Source: Blastomussa wellsi
Lineage: Eukaryota > Cnidaria > Anthozoa > Scleractinia > Plerogyridae
Assembly: GCA_947652115.1 (NCBI GenBank)
Contig: OX393564.1
Coordinates: forward strand, 6,928,893 to 6,992,892
DNA length: 64,000 nucleotides
Reading direction: 5' to 3'
Shown: positions 1 to 11,750 of the stretch, piece after piece
How the letters are laid out: each line of letters begins with the position of its first letter
Numbering within the stretch: position 1 is the first letter of the stretch
The notes under the pieces: generated by a model
Databases searched by the model: none
Seen by the model: only the letters and a program-made list of their open reading frames with translations
Told to the model about the DNA's origin: nothing
Position numbers and translations under genes: made by a program

Positions 1-1240
1 AAATCTCGATGTCGACATTTCCTCCAAGATCGAGTATTCTTTGAATCCTTCAATGAATTCAATAGTGTCTTTTGATCGTGGGTCTCCCGCGAACGCTGTG
101 TGCATATTTGTACGCGTTTTGAGCGCATTATACTCAGTATGTGAGATTTTCCACCGCAAAAACTTGTCTTCTTCCGCCATCATACTATGCCATGTGCTCA
201 TCAGTGTCAAAACGCGGCGCATGCGCGTTAGGAGAAAACGTGGCACATGCGTGTTAAGGACTTGACTGCAATTTGCGACTGAACGAGGAAAAAAACGAAG
301 CCGGATTTTCTACTCGGGCGTTTCCCTAAGTAACAAGTCAACGCTTTGGTCTTTATTGTAACGTTCTCCCTCACCGCTTACCGTCAAATTCAATTATTCG
401 CGACCCCTTGAATCAAAATCCTTACGAGCAGTTGGCGATAAACCCACGCCAATCAAAATTTATAACGATCTGATGTGGCAAGGTTTGATTATATAAACGC
501 CTTCAAAGGGTTTTATTAAATAAACGCCTTCCAGATCAGGCCATTAATACGTTTTGGTTGACAGAGGCCTATCGCCAGCTGCTTGTAAGAGTTTTGATTC
601 AAAGGGCCGGTCGCGTATCACTGAATTTAGTGGTAATGTATTTAGTACAGATGCCAGTCTACAAGGAAAAATCTATAGTGTACTTCGGTTGATATCGATT
701 TTCGCCAATCAAATATTCGTGAGTTCGTTAGCTCCCAGTATTCCTTGCGAGACACGCCGTATAATAATTAGAAATATTTAATGTTTCTAATTTCCTTTTT
801 CTATCTCTTTTTTACTGGCAATTAACATGACTTTTACTGCATCGACCGAAGGCCGGGAAGGCCTTCTGTTGTTGCTATTGTTACACGTCGAAAATGTATA
901 CTAAGAGGAAGTATGGATATTTTACAGACTTTGGAAATTAATGAATCTCCTACATAACGGGCATATTGAAAGATAAATGAAATGAATAATTATGTTTGTT
1001 TTGCGGCACGCAATGCCTAGAAGTGATGAGTGACGTAGCAAAACTGGATTTTCAAGATTAATTTGCAGTAAATTTTACATTAATTTGACCGACGTAATTA
1101 TTAATATTTCCCAGTTTTCCTCCACCAGATAGCGAAATTCATGTATTTTGCTTGCTGTTATTCACATTAATTACCATAATTTTATTTTTTATTCATAAAC
1201 GGAATGATAATTTTATTTGTTATTATTTTTGTTTTGCTTG
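1..1240. other. Intergenic, no gene seen
   Basis: AT-rich sequence with only short open frames lacking recognisable domains or splice structure. No repeat family was recognised here. Confidence 0.4.
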
Positions 1241-1245
1241 TAGGA

Positions 1246-1883
1246 GTCATAAGAAAAACCTTAAATGAATAAGCATAGTGTTTCACAACTAACAGGAGAA
1301 TATTCAGTCTGCGTTTTGAACAGAGTTCATGTGATCTATTGCACCAGTCAAATTAAAGAGTATCTGCTCAATGGAGTGATCCACATTCAAGTTGTGTGTA
1401 TCATTAAACCACTTTAAAGTGTTGGAACACATTATTAAAAGTAGTTAAATCACATTCCAGAAATGTATGCAATATGGAGTCTGTCTTGGAGCATAAATTG
1501 CATTGGTCGACAGTTGTAATGTTGACGTGTTTGAGCTCTTTATTTGTAACAATTATCCTGTGTAAAATCTTGAATAAAAATGACCTTTATATGTTGTCTT
1601 TAGGGATCTGGTATATACTGACAAAAATGCTTTTCCAGTCATTAAAGATATTAGGGAATCTTTCTTTCCACTTTTTTATTCCTGTAGGTTCTTTCACAAA
1701 GCAATCATTAAAAAAGCTTGTAATGGTGTTGTCAATAAATTTTAGAAAGAGAGAGGCCGTTGTAAGTGAAATATATCGGGAGCTGATGAGAGGTTGTCTG
1801 TGAAGATAGGGGTTTGCAGTGCAGTTTGCTTCAGTAAACTTGGTAAAGCGGCAATATAAGTAGTTAAGGTAGTTGCCATTCAT
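1246..1883 (-). pseudogene. Tx1/L1-like LINE, C-terminal fragment
   Basis: Minus-strand reading gives the region that follows the reverse transcriptase in Tx1/L1-like LINEs: a W-x-x-x-F...DWK segment (about 1600-1690), then after a frame change a KILHRI...TNKELK stretch, and then a C-x-x-C...H-x-F-x-x-C zinc-knuckle-like motif (about 1400-1500). At least one frameshift and stops break the frame, so this is a dead 3' fragment. No reverse transcriptase core is present nearby. The family assignment rests on the pattern of this tail, not on a search. Confidence 0.6.
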
Positions 1884-1889
1884 TTTTTA

Positions 1890-2940
1890 AGCTCTGATAG
1901 ATGTTTGCCCATGTGACTTCACAACAAACAAAATAATATCATCTTGTAGAGAAAGCTTAGGGTTTCTATTAAATTCAAAGTAAATTAGTTTTGCAGAAGA
2001 CCTTAGGGGGCAAATTACAGCCCGCTTATACCAACGTCCTTAGCACGCATCGAGTGTGATTGTCGAGTACCGCCGACTTATAATGAAGAGTGTTCCAAAT
2101 TTTAAGAAAAATAATACTGAAGGTGACATTAATAGCAAAAAATGTACAGATATTCGCCTTGTTTACATGCGTTTATGATCACTAAATGAGTCAAAAAGGT
2201 AGCAGAGTAAAAATACTATTGCGAAGAAACAGATTGTTCAATTTCTATGTGATAAGGGTATGTTGGCTACAATTGTTGACACCTGCATGAAAATATGTAA
2301 TTAAAGAGTAAGTGAATTGTTTAGTTTTTGAAATGCCTAATATCAAAGAGCTTAGTTTACATGAAGCAATTTCAATTTGTTTCTTTCTATCACAAATTTT
2401 AATTTGTTAAAATAACCTATTAACGTTTAATCTATTCGTGAAACAGTTCACCTGTGTAAATAAGTCCTGTGTAAATAAGTCCTAAAAAGCTGCATGCAAA
2501 GTTAAATACAAATATGAAAAGCAATGAAAAATGAAATGAAGACGCCAGGGTATAATTAGAACTATTTGAATACAAACACCCCCGAGAAGGTTGTACAAAT
2601 TTTATTTTCTTAAGAGTATTCTTTTTGGGACGATCATTGCATCTCCCATCTGCCAAAGCTAGCGCAGAAAATAACGCTCTTGTCAGATATACGAGCTGAA
2701 AGAACATAAAAGGCACCATAGGGAGAGAAAAGAAGGCTCCCATTCTGGGAAAAAAGGTGGTCGAAAAAAGTATTTAATTAAAAATGGTCTCAAAGGGTGT
2801 TAAACAAATAAGATTGGTAAAGTGTATTATTCTTCCAGCCAATCGTTTTCTATTTTCCAAATCCCACGTATTTAAAATACTGCTTCTAAATCCTATGACT
2901 AACAGGCACGCTGTCGCCCATTTGCTTACCATTTTTTTGC
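1890..2940. other. Intergenic, no gene seen
   Basis: AT-rich spacer between the LINE tail and the GH5-like gene. It probably holds the promoter of the latter, but no distinct motif is clear. Confidence 0.35.
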
Positions 2941-2943
2941 AAA

Positions 2944-4002
2944 ATGCTCTCTTTAACTTTCGCAGTATTTGGTTTTATTTTAGCCACAAGAGCGTCCCAG
3001 CCAATAGATCCACCAGATTACCAAATACTCATTGGTCAAGGTTTTGCAACAAACTGGTTCAAGACAGCGGATCCGTTATCGGGGTACAATGACAAGAGTA
3101 TCGACGACATATTATCTAAGAACTTTCATAACGTGAGGCTCCGGTCGAGGGCAGATCTATATTCTGGTCCATATAACAGGCCTGAATTCAAAAAGTTTCT
3201 CTCCAGTTTGACGACGGTAGTAAATAAATGTCTTGAAGTTGGCGTCGCGCCAATAATTTCATGGATCCACCATCATGCTGAAGCACATGCGACTGACAAA
3301 GATCGTCGGAATTACGTGGCCTGGTGGACGGCCGTGGCGAAACAACTCAAGGACAAAGACTACAGACTCAGCTTCAATCTGTTCACTGAGCTGGGATGTG
3401 AAGGATCGAAGAAAAAGTGTAAAGAGAGTCTCCGCATGAGGCCAGACAAATACAATCGTTGGACAACCGAAGTGGTTGCAGCAATCCGTGCAACGGGTGG
3501 AAAGAACGCAAAGCGTATCCTTATTCTTGGGTCACCAGGCAAAACAGCGAAAGACCTTCACAAGATTAAACAAGATATTTATCAGAACGATACGTACATG
3601 ATAGCAGAGTGGCACATTTACGCCTCGGGGCCAAACAAGAAGACTGGCGGACAGAAGTATTGGAACGGAGATGGTACTCCCGATCACAAAAATGGTCGTG
3701 GCAATGTCAGAAAAGCGATTAAACAAGCAACCGACTTCACCAAAAGCAGCAATCTTCTGACTTACCTTGGAGCATGGATGCCAGCAGACAACAAAGGCGG
3801 GAGTCTTGACGAGGCTGAGGTGATCAACTTCGCTCGGTTTTTCGCGAGTGAGTTGCGAAAGAAAAAGATTCCGTGGTCTCTGAATGTGCTTGACAGATAC
3901 TACGATACCAAGAAATGCAAATGGCTAACTGGTAAACAAGACATTAAAGGAAGATTCCTCAACATGTCGACGGTGTTGGAAAGCATTCGAGATGTTATGT
4001 AA
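2944..4002 (+). CDS. Secreted GH5-like (cellulase-fold) protein, intronless
   Basis: A single uninterrupted 352-residue frame. Residues 1-19 form a signal peptide (hydrophobic core, then small residues before Q19-P20), so the product should be secreted. The rest resembles the glycoside hydrolase family 5 TIM barrel: a conserved Arg strand (NVRLRSRADLY, 63-73), WIHHHAE (107-113), SFNLFTEL with the candidate acid/base E149, and the AEWHIYASGP strand with H224 and Y226. At the strand where GH5 enzymes carry the nucleophile in an LGEFG-like motif, this protein reads YLGAWMP (274-280), with Ala at the expected Glu position. It may therefore be a non-catalytic or altered member, or my register may be wrong there. 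The ATG chosen gives the signal peptide directly. Being intronless among intron-containing host genes is compatible with retroposition or old lateral transfer, but neither is shown. Confidence 0.65.
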   Translation: MLSLTFAVFGFILATRASQPIDPPDYQILIGQGFATNWFKTADPLSGYNDKSIDDILSKNFHNVRLRSRADLYSGPYNRPEFKKFLSSLTTVVNKCLEVGVAPIISWIHHHAEAHATDKDRRNYVAWWTAVAKQLKDKDYRLSFNLFTELGCEGSKKKCKESLRMRPDKYNRWTTEVVAAIRATGGKNAKRILILGSPGKTAKDLHKIKQDIYQNDTYMIAEWHIYASGPNKKTGGQKYWNGDGTPDHKNGRGNVRKAIKQATDFTKSSNLLTYLGAWMPADNKGGSLDEAEVINFARFFASELRKKKIPWSLNVLDRYYDTKKCKWLTGKQDIKGRFLNMSTVLESIRDVM

Positions 4003-5063
4003 TTATTTTGATCAAGAATTGTGCTCTTGTCATGACAGAATCCAGCATTTCGAATCGCAGCGGATATAAACGGTTCTTTATTGGTGATGTGATATAAAAA
4101 GAGTTAGAAAGATAATTTAAATTAGTTTCACTTTACCTGGTGTACGTGATTTATATTTCCTTAGCATTTTTTTATTTCTAGTCTATATATGTTAAGGGAT
4201 GGCTGCACTCGTTTCACGGTAGAATGTATATTGCTGTAGAACATCGAATTGTAGCGAATATAAACGGCCAGTAGTCGTTATTTGATTCATTCACTTAAAG
4301 ATGATGATCTACATATTGAACGTGGTGCATCAAAATCTTCTGGATTGTTTGTCTTTCAAAATTGCACTAAAGATATAATGATCAGGCGTTCTTTATATTT
4401 TTTTCGTTTTTCTTCCACCCGTGAAAAACATACGAGCGCCTGGTTGCATGTTAGCATATATGCTTTAATGCATGTTGAGCGGCTGGGACAATATTTCAAT
4501 AAAGGATTATGAAGGAAGACACGTTTGTGAGAGAGCTCTAATACAATACAAACAATTTGTTACCTTCTTAGACCATAATGGCAAGTCTGTCACTGATAAA
4601 TTATCCTAGCGATGCACGATACACCTTTAGCCTTTTTGAGGCAGTACAATTTGTCTTGCAGGACGATTGGCCTTTAAAAGCGCCCTTCATGGTAATGGAG
4701 GGCCTTTGTGATATAAAAGAATACAGGGACGCCATGTTTAACTATCCACAAGGATAGTTATGGTGGCAAGTTTCGCAACTTTTGGCTAAATATTGAAACA
4801 AAAAATTTCAAAGGCAACTCGGGCACTCTACCGGTGTCAATGTGGGTAATAGCCGTCTTACAGCGCCCAGAAAAACTGGACTACTACCTAAATAAGTATG
4901 AAATAATGACGATGATAACAAGGACGTCTGGCTGTGAAGTTCCTTTTCTTTATTTGACAGCTTTGCATCTCTATAAAGCAAGTTTCAGTTATGGACCTCT
5001 CGAAAATGGTCTCCGTATCCGTAGCATCTTTCCTGGCGCTGTCGAGCCCTGTAGCCAATCCTC
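4003..5063. other. 3' flank of GH5-like gene, no gene seen
   Basis: AT-rich sequence with short open frames only. No domain was recognised. Confidence 0.35.
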
Positions 5064-5431
5064 CCATTTACTTTGGTTTTATCAACTGGGTTGATAATGT
5101 CAATTGGCCACCGTAAAGAGATTCAAGAGCTGACGTTTCGAGCGTTAGCCCTTCGTCGGAGTGAATCAAGGAATTGTGCGTCGTGTGTTTTTATATACAG
5201 AAAGATGGAGCTTCGCTGTTGGCTGGTGCCTGGTAACGTAAAAATTTCGGAATAAATTAGTTGAAAGAAAAGCGTTCGTTGATACCGTGAGGATTAAGAG
5301 TGCCGATTTGTAAAATAAATTTTTGTTCTAGAGTTTTACGGCTTTCCGTGTTTCCTTGGTGAAGGGAAAGCCACAGACTGCCATATGTTGCTTAGAATGA
5401 TTTAGGAGATTGAAGTGTCTCGCGACCGGTT
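5064..5431 (-). mobile_element. Penelope-like element, 3' end (left, inverted copy)
   Basis: The reverse complement of this segment matches the 3' end of the copy at 5632-6260 almost base for base. It encodes the C-terminal KPVARHFN...HSKQHMAVCGF segment that follows the GIY-YIG domain, then a shared 3' region with a hammerhead-like core and the terminal palindrome ttatcaactgggttgataa. The reading frame runs into the N gap at 5432, so the upstream reverse transcriptase, if present, is not visible. Small differences from the right copy include a short insertion near 5262-5275. Confidence 0.75.
5126..5172 (-). ncRNA. Degenerate hammerhead-ribozyme-like core in Penelope 3' region
   Basis: On the minus strand the order is CCGACGA, then a stem GGGC-TAAC-GCTC, then GAAAC followed by GTC. 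This is the hammerhead layout (CUGANGA, stem II, GAAA, then a UH cleavage site) with one change in the first conserved box. Penelope-like elements are known to carry hammerhead motifs. Probably inactive here. Confidence 0.4.
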
Positions 5432-5631
5432 NNNNNNNNNNNNNNNNNNNNNNNNNNNNNNNNNNNNNNNNNNNNNNNNNNNNNNNNNNNNNNNNNNNNN
5501 NNNNNNNNNNNNNNNNNNNNNNNNNNNNNNNNNNNNNNNNNNNNNNNNNNNNNNNNNNNNNNNNNNNNNNNNNNNNNNNNNNNNNNNNNNNNNNNNNNNN
5601 NNNNNNNNNNNNNNNNNNNNNNNNNNNNNNN
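5432..5631. other. Assembly gap of 200 N
   Basis: Exactly 200 unresolved bases between two inverted copies of the same Penelope-like sequence. The round length suggests a scaffold-gap placeholder rather than a measured distance. Confidence 0.98.
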
Positions 5632-6260
5632 TCAGAAGTGCATTCCAAACTAGTGATCAACCCGGAACTTTTAAATCCGCTCGCGCACGATGCAAAACAT
5701 GCCCTTTCATTCACAACGTTGACAAAATATCGGGACCCAAGCGATCTATCAAAATCACTGATCATTTCACCTGTACCTCAGCCAATGCCATCTACTGTAT
5801 AACTTGCACTCTTTGCAAAAAGTTATACATCGGCGAAACAGGTAGACGACTTGGCGACCGATTCCGAGAACACCTTCGGGACGTAGAGATAGACGACAAA
5901 AATGCATCGAAACCGGTCGCGAGACACTTCAATCTCCCACACCATTCTAAGCAACATATGGCAGTCTGTGGTTTTTCCCTTCACCAAGGAAACACGGAAA
6001 GCCGTAAAACTCTAGAACAAAAATTTATTTTTCAAATCGGCACTCTTAATCCTCACGGTATCAACTAATTTATTCCGAAGTTTTCACGTTACCAGGCACC
6101 AGCCAATAGCGAAGCTCCATCTTTCTGTATATAAAAACACACGACGCACAATTCCTTGATTCGCTCCGACGAAGGGCTAACGCTTCCAAACGTCAGCTCT
6201 TGAATCTCTTTACGGTGGCCAATTGACATTATCAACCCAGTTGATAAAACCAAATTATAT
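5632..6260 (+). mobile_element. Penelope-like element, GIY-YIG end (right copy)
   Basis: An open frame from the gap edge to 6068 encodes a Cys-rich stretch (C-x-x-C-P, about 5685-5707), then CITCTLCKKLYIGETGRRLGD with the GIY-YIG core (LYIGETG) and the downstream R-x-x-E-H helix (FREHLRD). A conserved C-terminal tail follows. This is the endonuclease of Penelope-like retroelements, which cuts target DNA to prime reverse transcription. The reverse transcriptase half is missing or inside the gap. Beyond the stop lie the shared 3' region, a degraded hammerhead-like core near 6165-6200, and the palindrome ttatcaactgggttgataa read in reverse near 6231-6249. Only a 3' fragment is visible. Confidence 0.8.
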
Positions 6261-6264
6261 TGTT

Positions 6265-6272
6265 ATACTTCT

Positions 6273-6305
<33 letters not shown>

Positions 6306-7320
6306 TAACCCCCCCATTTATTGTTTGACGTGGAAAAGGTACAGGAAGGCATTTGTACAGATAATCGCTATTTGAAGGGAAAAGACCCTTCCTTGTGGTA
6401 AGAGAAACAATTTTTCTGTTGAATAATATCTGAAAATTTAATTAATAGCCTTGAGAGGACAGCCTTAAGTTTGGGTTGCAAGCCAGGACTTTACTGCGTT
6501 TCCAGGATCTTGAGAAGGAGCTTTGTATTTAGTGGATTTGAATCGAAATCGGTAGCGGAATTTTGAAGCAGTTTGGCATCCGATTGCACTAATGGGAGTA
6601 GGTCCCAGGTGAAAGAAATATGTATTATTTCTGCTAATATTTTGTTTTGACGGAATATCAAGGGAACGAACAGGCGAGAAAAGCTTCAATACCTACTTCA
6701 CTGACAGTTGTATCACTGGCAAGTCTAGCAAAGTCGTTACGGCTCTTCTTTCCCTTTCATTGTTACAAATCTCCATGAACGAGGCCTAGCAACTGATACA
6801 AAATTTGATTTAACTGCGAGAAAGCCTTGTTTAAGGTAAGGAGGCCACTTAACGGGGTAAAATATAACCTACACAGGAATTACTTCCGGTTTGTTATTTT
6901 AAAATACTTCGCAAAGTTGGATACTTTGAGCCATGTTTGGCTTTTAAAAATAGTGCTATATTTTGAAATATTCTGTTTTCTCCGCCAGTTTTATCATACG
7001 GATATACTTTTGCCAGTAATTCGCATGCATTTTTTGTTACTGGGTTCTACTGGGACCGATTCCACGATCAGCAGAAACCAACGTGAATGAATAAGCCATA
7101 AAACAATTTTTGTCATCGCAAAAATGAATAGTTTGCAGTTAAAGACTTGGTCCAGTGCCCTTGTTATTTGGAGTAATCTCTCCAGAACCAGTCCATACTG
7201 GTTTTGTTTGCCGTAATAACAAAGAAATGGGACAATAGGATGTTCAGCAATAGCTCTTTTAATCCCTTTAATTTGTGTTTTAAAAATCAAATCCAACGAC
7301 CGTTCAACATCTTATGTGTC
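6265..7320. other. Intergenic, no gene seen
   Basis: AT-rich spacer. Short frames on both strands show no domain, splice pattern or repeat that I can name. Confidence 0.35.
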
Positions 7321-7327
7321 TCTTTAT

Positions 7328-9975
7328 TCATTCAGGGACAACTTCGGTACTGCTACCATCTTTTCCTCGGACGACCAGCGTCTTAGTGTTGACCGTGTAA
7401 ACTGTTCCATCATTGTTGTCACACACCCCCACAACCTGGTACACGCTGACTTCATCACCTGGTTTGACTGGTATGCGAGCTTGGTGACTTTCCTGCCGAG
7501 AAAATGAGCTGGTTGAACTGTGGCTCCAGTCGAAGCCGGTCGTCTTGGAGTAACCAAGGTCAGCTGAGAAGATGCTTTTAAGATTTGCTCCGACACTGGC
7601 TGATATGGAGCTGCTGCTACTTCCACCATTTGAATTGGTTTGCGAAGAAGTGGTTCCTTCTGTGATCGTAACCACTTTGGTAATGACCCCGTCACTTAGT
7701 TCGTTCCTTAGTGTCGAAATCCGATCAAGCTGTGTAAGATATTTAAAGAAAATAGACCCTATGCATAAATGGCTGCCAACTTAAAATTATTTTGTATGTA
7801 TTCAAATTAGCCTCACTAACCTCGTTTAAAAGTAAAAATTCTTTTGAATTACCAACTCAAAACCGAGGTTAGTAAGGCTAATGTAAATGAATACAAAAAA
7901 ATTTTAAAGTGGCAGCCATTTATGCATAGGGTCTATAAGACACGGGGATATGACGATAGAGCCGGGTTTTCACCGGAGTGTCGACAGTAATTCTGCGTTT
8001 GCTTTGGCTTTGCATTACTTTGCGTGATAAATTTGTTGCCACTTTTGGACCAATCGTTTTGTGTAATGTACGTGTAATTTCTTCGAGTTTTGATTGGATC
8101 ACTGGATTGTCTCCGTCCTTTTTTAATTAATTTGATTTTGGTTTTACGACACTACTCAATTGAAACTCGTTCAAAAGGTGCTAGTTCGATCGTTTTGCAT
8201 AACAGAGACCCAATACGGAACGAAAGTCTCCACCACTCATGGCACGTTTAGATTATGTAGAAAAAAAAAATTAGGAGTAATTTGTGTTGCATCTTTTAAT
8301 GATCTACACATTGACAAGGCATCAGAGATGCATTTATCCTCAGAGGACATTGAAAAATGTGATAAAAGTAATACCTTATCGACAGGAGTGCAGTCAATCT
8401 TGCATCTAATCAAAATAATTAAAAAAGAAATTGTCATACCATTTATATATATTTAGAACAACATGAAATCCTTATAATTCTTATTAAATATCCACGTACC
8501 AACAGAACCTTTAACTTGACAGTTCCAAATTAAAATGTAACCTAATAGCAGGCATGACTATTTCTGGCGGCTGGTTCCTACATACGATTGCTAACCACTT
8601 ACATTCGGCCCCTCTTTGAAAAGCAAATAAATTTATATTTTTGTTGGAAATTAGGCTAATCCAGTAAATCATCAAAGCTTTATGTATACGTTATTCAACG
8701 AAACCATCCAGCCTTTCGGGGAAATAACTTACTTAACTTCCAAATGCTATAGGTGAAAAACTGTTGAGACCATAAATATAAATAGTGGAAAGCAAACAAA
8801 GGGAATCGATGAGTTAATTAGAACTCTCTGGTCAATATAAGAGAAAGGAGAACCTAATAGCGTAACGTACATTGCCTTATAAGCCGAAAACAAGTTTGCC
8901 TCCCGATCCAATCTGCCTTCGAGTCCTTCCACTTCGCATCCATCATAAACCTGCCCAGTTCCACAGAAGTTATAGCAGTAACAGAACTTGATAACCTTCT
9001 TGGTCTCCACCTCGATGAGGCGGCCACGGCACGGCTCAAACTTGCTGTACAAGTCTCCACTCGTACGGTATTTCTTCGCCCAAGAATCGAAGGTGGCTCC
9101 TTCAGCACTGCAATCATTTTGCAATTCTCTGAGCATCTTCGCGTTCTTGTAACTGCATGTTTTCTTATAGGATGTAAAGGGGTTCGGTGCCCTATTAAAG
9201 GCGCACGAGAAAGCTTTGCATGAACCTCCCGCCTTGACTGCAGCGCTGCATTCGCTGTTGCCGCCACATCTTTCATAGCCACCATCATCATTACCCGACA
9301 TCCAGCAGAAATTGGAAAATCCAGAACCGGAACTGCTTCGGCAGTTCTCCATTGCGCAGTAACCATCCACGCAGCTAGAAAATATATGCACTTGAAGATT
9401 ATGATGTAGAATTTTTCCTTTTTTTTTTTACTTTGGCACCGATCATTTAAAACTGCTAGCAATCTACATTTTAATACATTGAATGAGACATTGAAGAGTA
9501 TCATTTATTTCAGAAGTTGGTAAATAGGGATTCTACCCCTCAAGAACGGTGTGGATGACGATTATGAAGAGGACGGTGCACGATATCTCTGAGGCAAACA
9601 ACTTTCCCGTCCGGATATAATGCAACTAAATGAAAAAGTGCATGTTTTGTTTCATTTGTCGTTCTTGTGCGTTCTTTCATTCAGTGTCGTTCTTGTTCTT
9701 GAAAGAGGCTGAAAAAAACAACTGTCGTCAATGGAGAAAACGTGGGGCAGTTTTCGAGTTTTACTTTTGAAATACGTCAGAGAAATGACTACCCAGATTA
9801 AAAAAAGGAAAAACAGAGAAAACACTTACTAATATCGTTTGAAATTCAAAGCCAGTTTCATTTGGGGAAATATAATTAATGCATAAACTCACCCTGATCG
9901 CATACATCCAACAAAAGGCAAAAACAACTGAATAGTTGATAGGAAGATAAACCTAGCCATGAGCATACGCCCCAT
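7328..9975 (-). CDS. Secreted cysteine-rich protein with C-terminal beta-rich domain (3 exons)
   Basis: Three exons join in frame on the minus strand: 9893-9975, 8876-9374 and 7328-7729, giving 984 nt and 327 residues. Exon 1 starts at ATG 9975 and encodes a signal peptide (hydrophobic FIFLSTIQLFLPFVGC). The GT donor is followed by gagt, and the next acceptor reads ttctag. Exon 2 carries about 18 Cys in a secreted pattern (CVDGYC...ENC...NFCW...ERCGG...C), including CYCYNFCGTGQ near its end. The exon 2 donor that keeps phase 0 is AAG/gcaatg, a GC-AG-type intron, so this boundary is less certain and an extra exon between 7.75 and 8.85 kb is possible. Exon 3 is Ser-rich, then has alternating polar and hydrophobic strands and VKPGDEVSVYQVVG. 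The strand pattern recalls the membrane-inserting region of aerolysin/ETX-type beta-pore proteins, but that is only an inference. Family not recognised. Confidence 0.55.
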
Positions 9976-9979
9976 TGTC

Positions 9980-11750
9980 GACTTTTTTGGACTAATTTAT
10001 TTTCTTACTGAAAGAAACAAGACATAAATAACCTCATACGTTTTCATGGTTTCTAGTCTTTCGCACTGGCTCCCTTATTTAAACTCGGTATAGTTAACCA
10101 GGTATTTATTCGGAGGTCCGATTTTTCCCCAAGGAAAAAACAGTATTCGCTATAACAATTATTCATTTTCTTCAATGTGGCCTCTGAATTTTTGCCGATC
10201 TTGAATGGACCCGTACAGAGTGTTCCTGTAAGTAACATCCAGACGAGATGGGCCGCTTTTAACTTTTTTCTTTTCATTTGCAAGTTGAGTAAGTACTGAA
10301 TAGTGTCCAAAGTACGATAAACGTTTGAATTGGGTTGGTGGGTGAAATGTTTCTTAGGACAGACTAGATTGCTGGGTTTTCTGGGAAAAGGCAGCAGGTA
10401 ATTCGCCTCCAATATATGAAACGAGATATCTGATGGAAGGTTTATGATACACTTACAAACCGCTACGAATAAGGGGAACCTCCACCAAATCCTGGAAGGG
10501 CTTTTTCTCCAGTTGAGGACAAAATGTTGCGAATGATGTCGGCTTGGTAATTCTTATAATCACTTCTGTTGACTAAATGTCTAGGCAGACAAGCTGTACA
10601 GCTGAATTTAACGTAATTTTACCTTCGGCAGCTGTAGCCATAACATGAACCATGAAAGTCAGATAGCAAAAGGACAGCGATGTGTTTATAATTTAGAACG
10701 TTTTGGCAGTGTCGTCTAAGCACTTGAGACAAGCAAATACCACTTTGTAATGGTATTTGGTGGGGAATGTTGTATTTAATAACATTTTCTACTATCTCCA
10801 TGTAGCGTTTTATTTTTCAAACAGCAAAGAGGTGACGACACTGCCGCATAAACAATTTTCCATGGTCGAGAAACATATTCAGTGGATCAGCAGCATATAT
10901 ATAATCTCCATTTTCTTTAATTGACCACCAAGTTGCTTCTAATACGCAAATATACGCCGGATCTAACAAATTTCTTCCTGATTAAACAATCATCCACATG
11001 CAATCTATTTAAACAGGCCAAGGAACTCATTTTTTTTTTGTTTGGTGTAACTGACAAGTGTCTACGTAAAAACGGCAACCCAATTTATTTCCCAAATTCT
11101 GAGAGGATTTGAATGGAATGAAATCTAGCTGACATGCATTTGACAAAGAAGCCATTAGCCAAACTCAAACGTCTATGTAATTCCAAAGGGTAATATAATT
11201 AATTCTAAGGGATTAGGGCTCGCACTACGACCAAGCTAGTACGCCTTAACCACATTTTCTCCAAAAAGTAGGGCGTCCGTTGCCTCTTTAGCGCAATCAC
11301 TTGACAAACGTTTTTCCTAGTGTTGTAGTATTAGTTTTGTAAGTAGTAAAGCCTGATAATTTTTGTAACCGGTGTGAGTCACAATAATAAAAAAATAACA
11401 ATAAAAAAGGAAATAAAAAAGCTAGTACACCAATTACTAAACTCTAGGTTGTTGTTGTGTTGCGCACAGCTTCACATTAGTACAGTAGTGCGGACCATCT
11501 AGGCTACCTCCTTACCGCAGGTAATATATAGATTTAGCCAAGCCTAAAAGCGGAGCTTCGCAGTTTTGCTGGTTCTTAATAATTTCTCTGAAATAAATAA
11601 CAATAAAAAACGTCAACTCGAATTGCAGAATTTCGCTAAGAATGACCATAAAAAGTTAAAAAATGCTGCTACAAGAAAAAAATTGGACCTGAGCCAGCGA
11701 TCAATGAAGAAAACCAACGCCTGGTCAGCGCTCAACTTAAAAAAAGCACG
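9980..11750. other. Intergenic, no gene seen
   Basis: AT-rich spacer upstream of the secreted gene. The short frames here have no domains. It probably contains the promoter of the minus-strand secreted gene near 9980-10100, without a clear core motif. Confidence 0.35.
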
